A stretch of 64,000 nt of DNA from Bacteroidales bacterium (GCA_024401365.1 JAKSLE010000002.1:124001-188000), one strand, 5' to 3'; shown: positions 9,632 to 18,226, counted from the stretch's first letter. Program-made: numbers and translations. The notes: a model not told the origin generated them from the letters alone.

Positions 9632-12307
9632 ATGAAAAAGATTATCGTCATAATATTGCTGGGATTAATCACACACCTGGCATACTCTCAAGATATACAT
9701 CTGAGTTTCAATAATGTCTCGCTATCCGAGGCATTGAAAAAAATCAACCAAAGTTTCCCTTCAGCGCAAGTACAGTTTATCTATGATGAATTGGAAGATT
9801 TTCACGTACAGAAAAATATTGAGTGCCGAAATGCTCTCGATGCCATACGTGAAGTCTGCGGTTCATATCCTATCAAGATTACAAGCAAAGGCAAGAATAT
9901 ATTTGTAGAGTGCACGCTTGAGGGCAGCACAAAGATGGTAGGTAGGGTAATTGATGAGAATGGAGAATCACTAGAATACGCTAGCGTAGCTCTCCTATCA
10001 GTCAAAGACAGTGCCTTTATAGGTGGCGCCGTTACAAATTCTAATGGCGACTTTGTAATACCATGCGCAGAGGAGAAGGCAGATGTACGAGTATCATACA
10101 TTGGCTATGGAACAGTCCGCGACGAGCACGAAACAGGCAACATAGGCACTATCCAGATGAAGACAGAAGACGTAAATCTGCAACCAGTGAGAGTTAGCGG
10201 CATGCGCCCTTTGTCTACCATAGGTAGCGACAGAATAGTATTCGACATGTCACCCCTTCAAGGAGACATGCCTTCGGACGATGCATATGGGTTATTGACC
10301 CGATTGCCATATGTAGTAGAGAATGACGGCAATTTTATGGTTGGCAATCAGGCAGCGACACTGATAATCAACGGCAAAATAATGACTATGTCGCAAGAAC
10401 AGGCAAAGAAGATCCTCAAGAATATGTCTGCAGAATCTCTAGAGAGTGCTGAAATAATGCTTTCTGCTCCATCCAGATATCATGTTCGAGGTACCGTTAT
10501 CAATATTGTGACCAAAGCCAACAACGGTGGCAAAAATTTCTCGGGACAAGTCTCCACATCCCTATTAAGAGACAAAAAAAATAGTGGTATCATTAGCACA
10601 ACAGCTCAATATACCAGCAATAAATTTGCGATAGAGGGAATGGTGTCGTGGACACGAGGTAAAAGATACTACCGTCTAGACGAAAATAGCTCTTTTGGCA
10701 GCACTGCAAACTCATTATTTTACATAGATAAATATGTAACAAACGGAAATGACCTGCTATTAAAGTTAGAGGGAGAGTATGCATTCGCACAAAACCATAG
10801 AATTGGGTTGACCTTCTATAACGACATTGTAAATGACAAATCAACTGACCAGACAATAATCGGTTGGGATTATTTATACCCTTTGCACTCACTTGGTAAT
10901 TGCAGAACAAAATATAATCTCAAGAATACCATTCTGCATTATTCAACACCATTCGGTTTGTCGTTTAATGCATCGTTTCTCAAATACAAGAGTCCAGAAA
11001 GGGCTATGAAAGATAGCTACTCCTTATCAAATACCCCTAGTCAAATAAGTACATTTAATGAGAATATATCCTGCAATCAGAATATTGACAATTGGACATT
11101 CACATTAGATCAATGTCACAAAGTCGATAATATCGGTACTATAGAATATGGCATCAAGTTCCAATATGCCAAGGATAAGTTGAATGACTTTCAATATACG
11201 ACACCAAAAGATCCAAAAGATGAAGAGTTCTTCTATTTAGGCAATATTTATGGGAAGCAATTAACAGAACGCATAACTAGTGGGTATCTATCGTTTACAA
11301 CAAAACCAGGTAGCAAAGTAAGTGCTACAATCGGCATTGAAGCTGAATACTACAATCCCAGCAGAACAATAGCTAGCTATCCAACACCACAGTCTCAATC
11401 AGACCCTGATCGATGGATGGAGAATCTGGAGTCTAAGTTCTTCTTTTTACCAAATCTCAACTTAACATGGAAAGCAAATGAAAAAAATACTATACATATT
11501 TCTCTTGGCGGCAATGCTTCTTATCCTGCATACTGGCAATTGCTTGGTTCTTATTTCTTTACTACTAGCCGCACTGCAATATACTCATATCCTGTGATAA
11601 CCCCTAGTCATGACTACCAATTCTCTGTATTGTGGAGATTGAAGAACAATTTCAGCGTCAATTTGTTCTCAAATCTCAGTAAGGACCATATTGTTGATGT
11701 TCCGGCATTCATTTACTCATTGAGTGATTATCGTATCATGTTCATGAATGTTGATTCATACAACACTTTGGGCATGACAGCTTCTGGACGTTTCAATATT
11801 GGCAAGGTAATCAATGGAAACATCAACGCCACGATTATGAATAATCACTGGAAAAACGACAATTTGATAAAATTTGACAAGAAGCAGCTCTCTGCCGTCT
11901 TTGCCAGCACTGTGTCGGCAAACCTTGTACCTAATCATAATATCCGACTAATAGTACGACCAAGATATCAGACAAAGAGTATCAAAACGACGTGGGAGAT
12001 TGATCCACTTTTCAATCTTGATGCTTCTCTAAGATACATATCCCCCAATGGAATATGGTCGGCTAGCTTATCATGCGACAATATAACCAACTCTTCTAAA
12101 AACTTTTCTTATTCAGAATCTGGACATCCTGCATTAGAGTCCTATGATGATCTATATCCTATAATGGATGAATGTAATTACAACCTTAAGTCTTGGCAAA
12201 ACTGGAGAAGATACTCTCTTACCCTAATATGTAAGTTTGGAGGATTCAAAGAAAACAAGACCAAAGAGGTTGACACAGATCGCATAAAACGCATCAGATA
12301 TTTTTAG
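9632..12307 (+). CDS. Outer-membrane beta-barrel receptor with STN domain
   Basis: 891 residues, exported (signal peptide 1-19, LAYSQ). Order: STN secretin/TonB short N-terminal domain (about 22-100, SLSEALKKINQSF ... FVECTLEG); carboxypeptidase-regulatory-like beta domain (MVGRVIDENGESLEYASVALL, about 107-190); a plug-like part (LLTRLPYVVENDG ... APSRYHVRGTVINIVTKA); then a barrel like family OMP_b-brl_3. The STN domain and the sigma/anti-sigma genes just upstream suggest signal transduction from the cell surface. No SusD-like partner follows, so the ligand cannot be guessed as a glycan. Base composition is more A+T-rich than nearby genes, and Arg is often AGA/AGG. Confidence 0.87.
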   Translation: MKKIIVIILLGLITHLAYSQDIHLSFNNVSLSEALKKINQSFPSAQVQFIYDELEDFHVQKNIECRNALDAIREVCGSYPIKITSKGKNIFVECTLEGSTKMVGRVIDENGESLEYASVALLSVKDSAFIGGAVTNSNGDFVIPCAEEKADVRVSYIGYGTVRDEHETGNIGTIQMKTEDVNLQPVRVSGMRPLSTIGSDRIVFDMSPLQGDMPSDDAYGLLTRLPYVVENDGNFMVGNQAATLIINGKIMTMSQEQAKKILKNMSAESLESAEIMLSAPSRYHVRGTVINIVTKANNGGKNFSGQVSTSLLRDKKNSGIISTTAQYTSNKFAIEGMVSWTRGKRYYRLDENSSFGSTANSLFYIDKYVTNGNDLLLKLEGEYAFAQNHRIGLTFYNDIVNDKSTDQTIIGWDYLYPLHSLGNCRTKYNLKNTILHYSTPFGLSFNASFLKYKSPERAMKDSYSLSNTPSQISTFNENISCNQNIDNWTFTLDQCHKVDNIGTIEYGIKFQYAKDKLNDFQYTTPKDPKDEEFFYLGNIYGKQLTERITSGYLSFTTKPGSKVSATIGIEAEYYNPSRTIASYPTPQSQSDPDRWMENLESKFFFLPNLNLTWKANEKNTIHISLGGNASYPAYWQLLGSYFFTTSRTAIYSYPVITPSHDYQFSVLWRLKNNFSVNLFSNLSKDHIVDVPAFIYSLSDYRIMFMNVDSYNTLGMTASGRFNIGKVINGNINATIMNNHWKNDNLIKFDKKQLSAVFASTVSANLVPNHNIRLIVRPRYQTKSIKTTWEIDPLFNLDASLRYISPNGIWSASLSCDNITNSSKNFSYSESGHPALESYDDLYPIMDECNYNLKSWQNWRRYSLTLICKFGGFKENKTKEVDTDRIKRIRYF

Positions 12308-12331
12308 GGTGGTGAGATACCACCCTTTTTT
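12307..12331 (+). terminator. Terminator of the OMP gene, running into the SDR promoter
   Basis: Perfect 7-bp stem GGGTGGT / ACCACCC with a GAGAT loop and six T. It begins at the last base of the OMP stop codon, and the next -7 element starts 8 nt after the stem. Confidence 0.92.
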
Positions 12332-12333
12332 CT

Positions 12334-12341
12334 TATTTTTG
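12334..12341 (+). promoter_or_regulatory. -7 element TATTTTTG for the SDR gene
   Basis: Exact TAnnTTTG formed in the T-rich tail of the preceding terminator, 21 bp before the ATG. Confidence 0.55.
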
Positions 12342-12362
12342 TGATATCAAACAGAGAATGAT

Positions 12363-13109
12363 ATGGCAGAGAAGTTCAAGAATAAAAGGGCTGTTATCAT
12401 TGGAGCCACCTCCGGTATTGGTCGTGAAGTAGCCAAACTGCTACATGCTGATGGTTGGACTATCGGCATCGCAGGACGACGGACAGAACTACTAGATGAG
12501 TTGAAAAATGAACTTGGAGATAGAGTATACACCAAACAGGTAGATATTTGCAAATACGGCGCAGATGAGAAGTTCCTGGAACTGGTCAAAGAGGTAGGCA
12601 ATGTAGATCTCATCTTCCACGCATCAGGTGTCGGTAAACAGAACCCCAACTTGGAAAAGGATATTGAGATGAGGACCATGGACACCAATGTAATGGGCTT
12701 CACGAGAATAATAACTGCCGCTTACAGATATTTTGCCTCAAACGGAGGAGGACATATTGCTTGTATCTCATCCGTAGCTGGCACTAAGGGATTGGGGGCA
12801 GCTCCAGCATACTCCGCTACAAAAAGATTCCAGAATACTTATATACAGTGTCTGTGTCAACATGCGTCAATGTACGGCACAGGAGTGACATTCACAGACA
12901 TTAAGCCTGGATTCGCCAGAACCGCAATACTCAACAGCGAGAAGAAATATCCATTATTGATGGAGGCTCCCTACGTTGCCAAGAAGATAATAAAGGCTGT
13001 TTACGGCAAGAAGAGAAGCATTATTATCGACTGGAAGTACCGTTTACTCATTGGCGTATGGAAGATGATACCCGACTGGCTCTGGGAGAGATTGAAGATT
13101 AAGAATTAA
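12363..13109 (+). CDS. Short-chain dehydrogenase/reductase
   Basis: Cytoplasmic NAD(P)-dependent oxidoreductase, 248 residues, classical SDR type. The dinucleotide-binding motif is GATSGIG (14-20), with AGRR after beta-2 (residues 37-40) suggesting NADP(H). The catalytic triad is Ser in ISS (136-137), Tyr150 and Lys154 (YSATK). The substrate is unknown. The C-terminal segment IDWKYRLLIGVWKMIPDWLWERL is hydrophobic and may touch the membrane. The small membrane protein gene starts 34 bp later, so they are likely one operon. Confidence 0.9.
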   Translation: MAEKFKNKRAVIIGATSGIGREVAKLLHADGWTIGIAGRRTELLDELKNELGDRVYTKQVDICKYGADEKFLELVKEVGNVDLIFHASGVGKQNPNLEKDIEMRTMDTNVMGFTRIITAAYRYFASNGGGHIACISSVAGTKGLGAAPAYSATKRFQNTYIQCLCQHASMYGTGVTFTDIKPGFARTAILNSEKKYPLLMEAPYVAKKIIKAVYGKKRSIIIDWKYRLLIGVWKMIPDWLWERLKIKN

Positions 13110-13143
13110 TAGCCAAATAAAGAAACAAAAAACAGAAAACGAT

Positions 13144-13557
13144 ATGCGTAAGTTTATTTTTGGTACATTGCTAGTAATAATACTAGGAGTTGTAGGTTGG
13201 GGCTATTACAGCTACTATTATGTTTTTGGCGAAGGTGTCAAGACTGGTCAACTCAACTACATTGTTTACAAAGGCTATGTCTTCAAGACTTATGAAGGCA
13301 AATTGATTCAGAGTGGCTTTCGTGGTACATCCACCACTACCCCAGTTGGCAATAGCAAAGGATCGTCTTCTACAGTTACCACAAGTGGGTTCCAAAGTTA
13401 TGAGTTTGAATTTTCCGTTGAAGATCAGTCAATAGCCGACTCTCTTATGCGCTGCGGTGGCAGAGAAGTGGAGCTACATTATAAAGAGTACCTCAACACA
13501 TTGCCTTGGAGAGGCGTAAGTAAATATGTTGTTGATGGCATACTTGAAGTGAGATAA
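13144..13557 (+). CDS. Small single-pass membrane protein, function unknown
   Basis: 137 residues: Met-Arg-Lys, then one hydrophobic helix (4-21, FIFGTLLVIILGVVGWGY), then an extracytoplasmic domain with SGQLNY-like and KGYVFKTYEGKLIQSGF stretches and a Ser/Thr-rich loop. Similar Bacteroidetes proteins exist and have sometimes been named 6-phosphogluconate dehydrogenase in databases. I see no dehydrogenase motif here and would not use that name. It ends the SDR unit. Confidence 0.75.
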   Translation: MRKFIFGTLLVIILGVVGWGYYSYYYVFGEGVKTGQLNYIVYKGYVFKTYEGKLIQSGFRGTSTTTPVGNSKGSSSTVTTSGFQSYEFEFSVEDQSIADSLMRCGGREVELHYKEYLNTLPWRGVSKYVVDGILEVR

Positions 13558-13582
13558 TTATTAAAAAAAACTCATAAATAAA

Positions 13583-13614
13583 AAGTCCAAGACTACACAA
13601 GTAGCCTTGGACTT
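13583..13614 (-). terminator. Terminator of gdhA
   Basis: 14-bp stem (AAGTCCAAG...CTAC with one mismatch), ACAA loop, T-rich on the minus strand, 52 bp after the gdhA stop. Confidence 0.85.
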
Positions 13615-13665
13615 ACCATTTCTAAAACTCTTATTTGTATGCGTGTGTGTATGCAATACTCGAAT

Positions 13666-15018
13666 TTATACAAGACCCTGAGCGATCATCGCGTCAGCAA
13701 CCTTAACGAAGCCACCGATGTTAGCACCCTTTACGTAGTCGATCTTGCCATCCTTGCCTGCACCATACTTAGCACATGTAGCGTGGATGTTAACCATGAT
13801 CTGGTGGAGCTTAGCGTCAACTTCCTCGCTTGTCCATGGGAGACGCATTGAGTTCTGTGTCATCTCAAGACCTGAAGTAGCAACACCACCTGCGTTAGAA
13901 GCCTTGCCAGGAGCGTAGAGGATACCAGCTGCTTGGTATACTGCGATAGCCTCGTTTGTTGAAGGCATGTTAGCACCCTCAGCAACGCACCATGTACCGT
14001 TAGCGATGAGCTTCTTAGCGTCAGCCTCGTTGATCTCGTTCTGTGTAGCACATGGAAGAGCTACATCACACTTTGTACCCCAAGGACGCTCGCCCTCTGT
14101 GTAAACTGCTTTTGGATACTTAGCAACATACTCCTTGATACGACCGCGCTTAACGTTCTTCAACTCCATTACGAATGCGAGCTTCTCAGCGTCGATACCG
14201 TCAGCATCATAGATGAAGCCGTTTGAATCAGAGAGAGTAACTACCTTAGCGCCGAGCTGTGTAGCCTTCTGGCAAGCGTACTGTGCAACGTTACCTGAAC
14301 CTGAGATAACAACTGTCTTGCCCTTGAAATCCTTGCCCTGTGTAGCGAGCATCTCAGAAGCGAAGTATACGAGACCGTAACCTGTAGCCTCTGGACGGAT
14401 GAGTGAACCACCCCAGCCGAGACCCTTACCAGTGAGGACACCAGTAAACTCGTTGCGGAGACGCTTGTACTGACCGAAGAGGAAACCGATCTCACGGCCA
14501 CCTACACCTATATCACCAGCAGGTACGTCAGTGTCAGCACCGATGTGACGCTCGAGCTCTGTCATGAAGCTCTGGCAGAAACGCATTACCTCATTGTCTG
14601 ACTTGCCCTTAGGGTCGAAGTCTGAACCACCTTTACCACCACCCATTGGGAGAGTTGTGAGGGAGTTCTTCAATACCTGCTCGAAAGCAAGGAACTTAAG
14701 TACGCCGAGGTTTACAGTTGGGTGAAGACGAAGACCGCCTTTGTATGGACCGATTGCTGAGTTCATCTGAACGCGGAAACCACGGTTGAACTGCATCTCG
14801 CCCTTATCATCCATCCAAGGAACTCGGAAGATAATAACACGCTCAGGCTCTGCCATACGCTCAAGGATCTTAGCTGCCTTGTACTTAGGATTCTCCTCGA
14901 TGAATGGCATAAGGCTTGTTACAACCTCTTTTACTGCCTGGTGGAACTCGCTCTCACCTGGGTTCTTGGCGATGATCTTCGTCATGAACTCGTTAATCTG
15001 TGCTTCGTACTTTGCCAT
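13666..15018 (-). CDS. gdhA: Glutamate dehydrogenase (hexameric, probably NADP-dependent)
   Basis: Interconverts glutamate and 2-oxoglutarate plus ammonium in the cytoplasm, a main nitrogen entry point in these anaerobes. 450 residues, the standard length of the small hexameric class. Substrate-site Lys residues are in IGPYKGGLRLHP and PMGGGKGGSDFDPKGKSD. The proton-transfer Asp is in DTDVPAGDIGVGGREIG, and the Rossmann motif is SGSGNVAQYA. Codon use is strongly biased, as in highly expressed genes. It has its own promoter and terminator. A 36-bp imperfect palindrome lies upstream of the promoter. Confidence 0.96.
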   Translation of the reverse strand: MAKYEAQINEFMTKIIAKNPGESEFHQAVKEVVTSLMPFIEENPKYKAAKILERMAEPERVIIFRVPWMDDKGEMQFNRGFRVQMNSAIGPYKGGLRLHPTVNLGVLKFLAFEQVLKNSLTTLPMGGGKGGSDFDPKGKSDNEVMRFCQSFMTELERHIGADTDVPAGDIGVGGREIGFLFGQYKRLRNEFTGVLTGKGLGWGGSLIRPEATGYGLVYFASEMLATQGKDFKGKTVVISGSGNVAQYACQKATQLGAKVVTLSDSNGFIYDADGIDAEKLAFVMELKNVKRGRIKEYVAKYPKAVYTEGERPWGTKCDVALPCATQNEINEADAKKLIANGTWCVAEGANMPSTNEAIAVYQAAGILYAPGKASNAGGVATSGLEMTQNSMRLPWTSEEVDAKLHQIMVNIHATCAKYGAGKDGKIDYVKGANIGGFVKVADAMIAQGLV

Positions 15019-15069
15019 AATTAGCTTGTATCTTTAAAGTGTTTTACTTTTGTTTTTTTCTTATGGGAG

Positions 15070-15077
15070 CAAAATTA
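15070..15077 (-). promoter_or_regulatory. -7 element TAATTTTG for gdhA
   Basis: Exact TAnnTTTG on the minus strand, 51 bp before the gdhA start. Confidence 0.55.
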
Positions 15078-15119
15078 TAGGCTTTTTGAATAGGTGTTCC
15101 ATTTCTATATATTCTTTAC

Positions 15120-15155
15120 GTGTACGACGTAATATATTACGTGATTTGCGTACAC
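15120..15155. promoter_or_regulatory. Nested palindrome between gdhA and the M64 gene
   Basis: Inner perfect 16-bp palindrome ACGTAATATATTACGT (15127-15142) within outer arms GTGTACG / CGTACAC (15120-15126, 15149-15155). There is no T tract on the minus strand, so it is a poor terminator for the M64 gene. At 43-78 bp upstream of the gdhA -7 element it could be an operator. Confidence 0.5.
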
Positions 15156-15156
15156 C

Positions 15157-16422
15157 CTACTCTAAATACTCACCTATTTTTCGCTCTACTGCCATAGCAC
15201 AGGCAGGACAGAATGGCTCATTCAAAACTCTCATCAGACAAACATCCGTAGCTCGATACATACCCTTGGTTGTATAAGCTGCCCCTTCTAGTAACCCTGC
15301 CTTACCTTGGTCATACAGCGCCTTCCACTTGAGTTCAAAGTGCTTGAGAGAGGTGAGGTTTGGCTCCCATGGCTCTACCGATGTATCATAATACTCTTCT
15401 AAATTGTCCTCCGGATTGTAATACTCATCGCCTAAACCCGCAAATCCATGTCCACCCTCATGAAGTGCCAACTCTATGGCCAACGGATGGTGCGCCGCAA
15501 ACGTGGTAATCTCGTTATATACTCCCCCACCTCCATATGTGTCAGTATTGACGGCTACTATAACATAGTCGGCTGGAATATTGCCAACGTAGTCCGACTG
15601 CTTGAATACATCATTTGTTATCAAGTATCTGTCCGATCCATGCCAACCAAATTGTGAGTTGAGTATCGAAAATTCTTTTATCGATTTATCTCTGCAATCT
15701 CCCACCACATTTGTCTTTGATGGCAAAAAGGCTGTCCTGAAAGATATTCTATCTTTATATCTGCACCACGGCTCGCGACTAAGCCACTGCGAGACTATAC
15801 TTTGTGCCATTGAGTCGAACCGTACCTCCTCATCAGCCATATATGCATCTGCTAAAATCAGAAAATCCAATGTCGTACGTGGATCTCCCGCATCATTGAT
15901 ACATTTCACTGTCGGCTCAAGCAGCGTGCCACAGGGCTTAATATCATTTGGCATTATACCTACCCTCTGCACCTCGGTATATACACCGTTCCGCGCCCTT
16001 TGCTCTATAACAAGGGTCGACTTCCTCCTTGGCATAGGTGCATATATGGTGTGCTCGTAATCTATGATGGTCTTACCTTCGTATGGAGTATTAACCCATT
16101 CTTCATATAGAGCACAGAAGCCATCTGTCCAGATCGTATCTCTCGACTTGTCGTCTATTATATGATAAACAAAATTACCCATCGGGCGATTGTCTACCTT
16201 ATATATATCGCCTCGCCTGCCTGTCCACTCTTTCAATGAAGAGACCGATATTATATCCACTTCCCTATTGGGCATAGAATCTCGTAATATAATATCAACC
16301 CTAAGCGTCCCTCGCTGAAACCGACTCTCAAATAGTGAAATATTGGCTACCCTACGTGTGGTTGTTGTCAAATTGCAACCAATGAATATAATTGTCGCAC
16401 AAAGTGCAAGAAATAATCGCAT
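15157..16422 (-). CDS. M64-family (IgA peptidase-like) metalloprotease, lipoprotein
   Basis: Zinc metallopeptidase of family M64, 421 residues. The lipobox FIGC (Cys15) makes it a likely surface or periplasmic lipoprotein. About 15-125 is an N-terminal beta domain as in other Bacteroidetes M64 proteins. The catalytic domain holds LDFLILADAYMADEE and the zinc motif HEGGH in LALHEGGHGFAGLGDEYY; a Cys pair near the end is CPAC. The IgA specificity of the founding Clostridium enzyme cannot be assumed. It is transcribed from a promoter facing away from the Lrp gene. Confidence 0.88.
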   Translation of the reverse strand: MRLFLALCATIIFIGCNLTTTTRRVANISLFESRFQRGTLRVDIILRDSMPNREVDIISVSSLKEWTGRRGDIYKVDNRPMGNFVYHIIDDKSRDTIWTDGFCALYEEWVNTPYEGKTIIDYEHTIYAPMPRRKSTLVIEQRARNGVYTEVQRVGIMPNDIKPCGTLLEPTVKCINDAGDPRTTLDFLILADAYMADEEVRFDSMAQSIVSQWLSREPWCRYKDRISFRTAFLPSKTNVVGDCRDKSIKEFSILNSQFGWHGSDRYLITNDVFKQSDYVGNIPADYVIVAVNTDTYGGGGVYNEITTFAAHHPLAIELALHEGGHGFAGLGDEYYNPEDNLEEYYDTSVEPWEPNLTSLKHFELKWKALYDQGKAGLLEGAAYTTKGMYRATDVCLMRVLNEPFCPACAMAVERKIGEYLE

Positions 16423-16447
16423 AACCAGTGATATTTTTTGTCATTTG

Positions 16448-16455
16448 CAAAATTA
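16448..16455 (-). promoter_or_regulatory. -7 element TAATTTTG for the M64 gene
   Basis: Exact TAnnTTTG on the minus strand, 25 bp before the M64 start and only 4 bp from the opposing Lrp -7 element. Confidence 0.6.
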
Positions 16456-16459
16456 GCCT

Positions 16460-16467
16460 TATTTTTG
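16460..16467 (+). promoter_or_regulatory. -7 element TATTTTTG for the Lrp gene
   Basis: Exact TAnnTTTG, 31 bp before the ATG. Back to back with the M64 promoter, so both cannot be occupied at once. Confidence 0.6.
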
Positions 16468-16498
16468 CTTTATTCAATTATAGTACAGTCAGTAAAAT

Positions 16499-16999
16499 AT
16501 GGCAGACATTTCTAATAAATTTGATATCGCACCTCAAATAGACGACCTTGACAAAAAGATCCTCAAAATGATCATGGCCAATGCTCGTATCCCTTATCTT
16601 GAGGTGGCTAGAGAGTGTGGCGTATCAGGTGCAGCTATCCATCAGCGCGTACAGCGTCTGGTGCAGATAGGCATTATCAAGGGTTCGGAATTTATCATCA
16701 ACCCTACACGTATAGGGTACCAGACATGCGCATACATCGGCATCTTCCTCAAGGACTCACGTTATTTCGATAAGGTAGTTGACGAAATGAAAAAGATTCC
16801 TCAAATCATAGAGTGTCACTATACTACAGGCCAGTATGCTATCTTTATCAAGATATACGCTAAGAGCAACGAGCACATGAAGTACATTCTTCACGACAAG
16901 TTGCAGGCTATCGAGGGTATAGCTTCTACCGAAACCATCATCTCTCTCGAGGAGAGCTTCAAGAGACAGATAACAATTGATGACGATATCGACTTCTAA
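16499..16999 (+). CDS. Lrp/AsnC-family transcriptional regulator
   Basis: 166-residue DNA-binding regulator. The N-terminal winged helix-turn-helix is typical (DLDKKILKMIMANARIPYLEVARECGVSGAAIHQRVQRLVQIGIIKG). The RAM/AsnC effector domain follows (YIGIFLKDSRYFDKVVDEMKKIPQIIECHYTTGQYAIFIKIYA). Family members respond to amino acids and bind as octamers. Its divergent neighbour is a peptidase and glutamate dehydrogenase lies next to that, so control of amino-acid use is a reasonable guess, not shown. Confidence 0.92.
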   Translation: MADISNKFDIAPQIDDLDKKILKMIMANARIPYLEVARECGVSGAAIHQRVQRLVQIGIIKGSEFIINPTRIGYQTCAYIGIFLKDSRYFDKVVDEMKKIPQIIECHYTTGQYAIFIKIYAKSNEHMKYILHDKLQAIEGIASTETIISLEESFKRQITIDDDIDF

Positions 17000-17026
17000 A
17001 TAGTCTTATCCTTTACAAAACAATAA

Positions 17027-17068
17027 CGGCTCGGTAAATCTCATGACTTACCGAGCCGCTCTTTTTTA
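17027..17068 (+). terminator. Terminator after the Lrp gene
   Basis: Perfect 11-bp stem CGGCTCGGTAA / TTACCGAGCCG, 10-nt loop, then CTCTTTTTTATT. Shared with the converging lipoprotein gene, though its minus-strand tail is weaker. Confidence 0.9.
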
Positions 17069-17075
17069 TTGTCTC

Positions 17076-17675
17076 TTACTTCTTAGTCTTCTTTTCTATA
17101 GACTCTCCTATCGACTCCATAGATTTAGCGATAGATTCAAACGACTTGCCCATCGACTCTCCCATTCTTTCAAGAGATTCGCCCATCTTCTCAAAGTCTC
17201 CTTCTACATTCTTGAAGTTGCCATCTACTGCCGATAGCGACTTCTCGAGCGACTGACCAAGTGCTTCAAAGGTCTTACCAAATGCATCCGATACAGATTT
17301 TTCACCTGCATTGCCTAGCCCCGAAAGAAACCCTTCCATAAGCCCCCCAAATTGTTGCGCCGCTGCACCCATGGCTTCTGCAGCCTTCGACATGGCTTTG
17401 CCTACGAAAAGGCCTATACACTTAGCTCGCAAACGATCTATCTGTGCTCGCTCTTCTGGCGTAAATTTATCTTTATTAGCCTCTATATCTTCAGCAATTG
17501 ATTCAAATTCAGTTGCCACCTTGTCCCAATCTTCCTCACTATAAGTAGAGGCATTGGTATCCAACTGCGCAGTGAGTACCTGAAGCCTATTAATGGTATC
17601 CTGCTTCTTGTTCGAGCATGATGCTGACACTATCATGACAGCAACAAAAGTGATACATACTAGTAATTTCTTCAT
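17076..17675 (-). CDS. Putative lipoprotein with helical heptads, function unknown
   Basis: 199 residues. The lipobox SASC puts Cys at residue 20 of a clear signal peptide. The first half (about 25-95) is acidic (TYSEEDWDKVATEFESIAEDIE) and resembles a small Bacteroidetes DUF group that I cannot name with certainty. The second half is low-complexity helix: Gly/Ala-rich AMSKAAEAMGAAAQQFGGLMEG, then repeats of M-G-E-S-x-E-x-(I/M) (EKMGESLERMGESMGKSFESIAKSMESIGESIEKK). A periplasmic coiled coil is likely. No enzyme motif is present. Confidence 0.7.
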   Translation of the reverse strand: MKKLLVCITFVAVMIVSASCSNKKQDTINRLQVLTAQLDTNASTYSEEDWDKVATEFESIAEDIEANKDKFTPEERAQIDRLRAKCIGLFVGKAMSKAAEAMGAAAQQFGGLMEGFLSGLGNAGEKSVSDAFGKTFEALGQSLEKSLSAVDGNFKNVEGDFEKMGESLERMGESMGKSFESIAKSMESIGESIEKKTKK

Positions 17676-17700
17676 AAGTCCAATTTATTGTTGTTTTGTG

Positions 17701-17708
17701 CAAATATA
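17701..17708 (-). promoter_or_regulatory. -7 element TATATTTG for the lipoprotein gene
   Basis: Exact TAnnTTTG on minus, 25 bp before the start at 17675. Confidence 0.6.
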
Positions 17709-17882
17709 GCGAAAAATCAATGCGTTGGAACTTTTACGCAAATTATGTGAACAAATCAGAAAGCCCATCAACCAACCTCATCGTACATTTGCACTATCTA
17801 AAAATGACAGAAAGTTACATCCAAACCTAATAAGTAACCTTACTTATAAATCAGCCCTAACAACAAATAATACTTACCTACC

Positions 17883-17918
17883 AAAAAAGCTCGTCCATCT
17901 CCTAGGACGAGCTTTTTA
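17883..17918. terminator. Terminator of the DUF1294 gene
   Basis: 9-bp stem AGCTCGTCC / GGACGAGCT with an 8-nt loop and A/T tracts on both sides. It lies 12 bp past the minus-strand stop. The 170 bp to its left (17709-17882) hold nothing I recognise. Confidence 0.85.
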
Positions 17919-17930
17919 TTTTATCTTCAA

Positions 17931-18197
17931 TTACTGATTGAGCAACCAACTTAACCCAGCAACCCATAATACTACAAATAATGGCACTAGTATGGTAAAC
18001 TTGCGATGCTGAGTCTTGTGATGCCACATCTTCATACCCAACCATGCACCTAACGCACCTCCTGCTGCAGCCAACCCAAGCAATGTCATCTCTGGTATAC
18101 GCCACATGTTCTTTATGGCCTTGAATTTATCTACTCCATAAACTATTAAAGTAATGACGTTAATCGCTAGCAGGTAGTATGCAAGTGTTTCTATCAT
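17931..18197 (-). CDS. DUF1294 small integral membrane protein
   Basis: 88 residues with the DUF1294 layout: two or three membrane helices around VYGVDKFKAIKN, MWRIPEMTLLGLAAAGGALGAWLGMKMWHHKTQ and HRKFTILVPLFVVLWVAGLSWLL. The conserved DK-A and RIPE motifs are both present. I start at the ATG at 18197 rather than the longer frame from 18293, because the extra 32 residues overlap the promoter region and lack family similarity. Function is unknown. Divergent from the GH3 gene. Confidence 0.85.
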   Translation of the reverse strand: MIETLAYYLLAINVITLIVYGVDKFKAIKNMWRIPEMTLLGLAAAGGALGAWLGMKMWHHKTQHRKFTILVPLFVVLWVAGLSWLLNQ

Positions 18198-18226
18198 ACA
18201 GGTGGAATTTTTGATTTTAACTATTA

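Noticed and set aside
13144-13557. 6-phosphogluconate dehydrogenase, a name used for similar small proteins
   Set aside because: 137 residues with one membrane helix and no dinucleotide-binding motif; the name cannot be correct for this protein.
17725-17937. 70-codon open frame on plus between the lipoprotein and DUF1294 genes
   Set aside because: It ends inside the stem of a terminator, has no family similarity and no -7 element.
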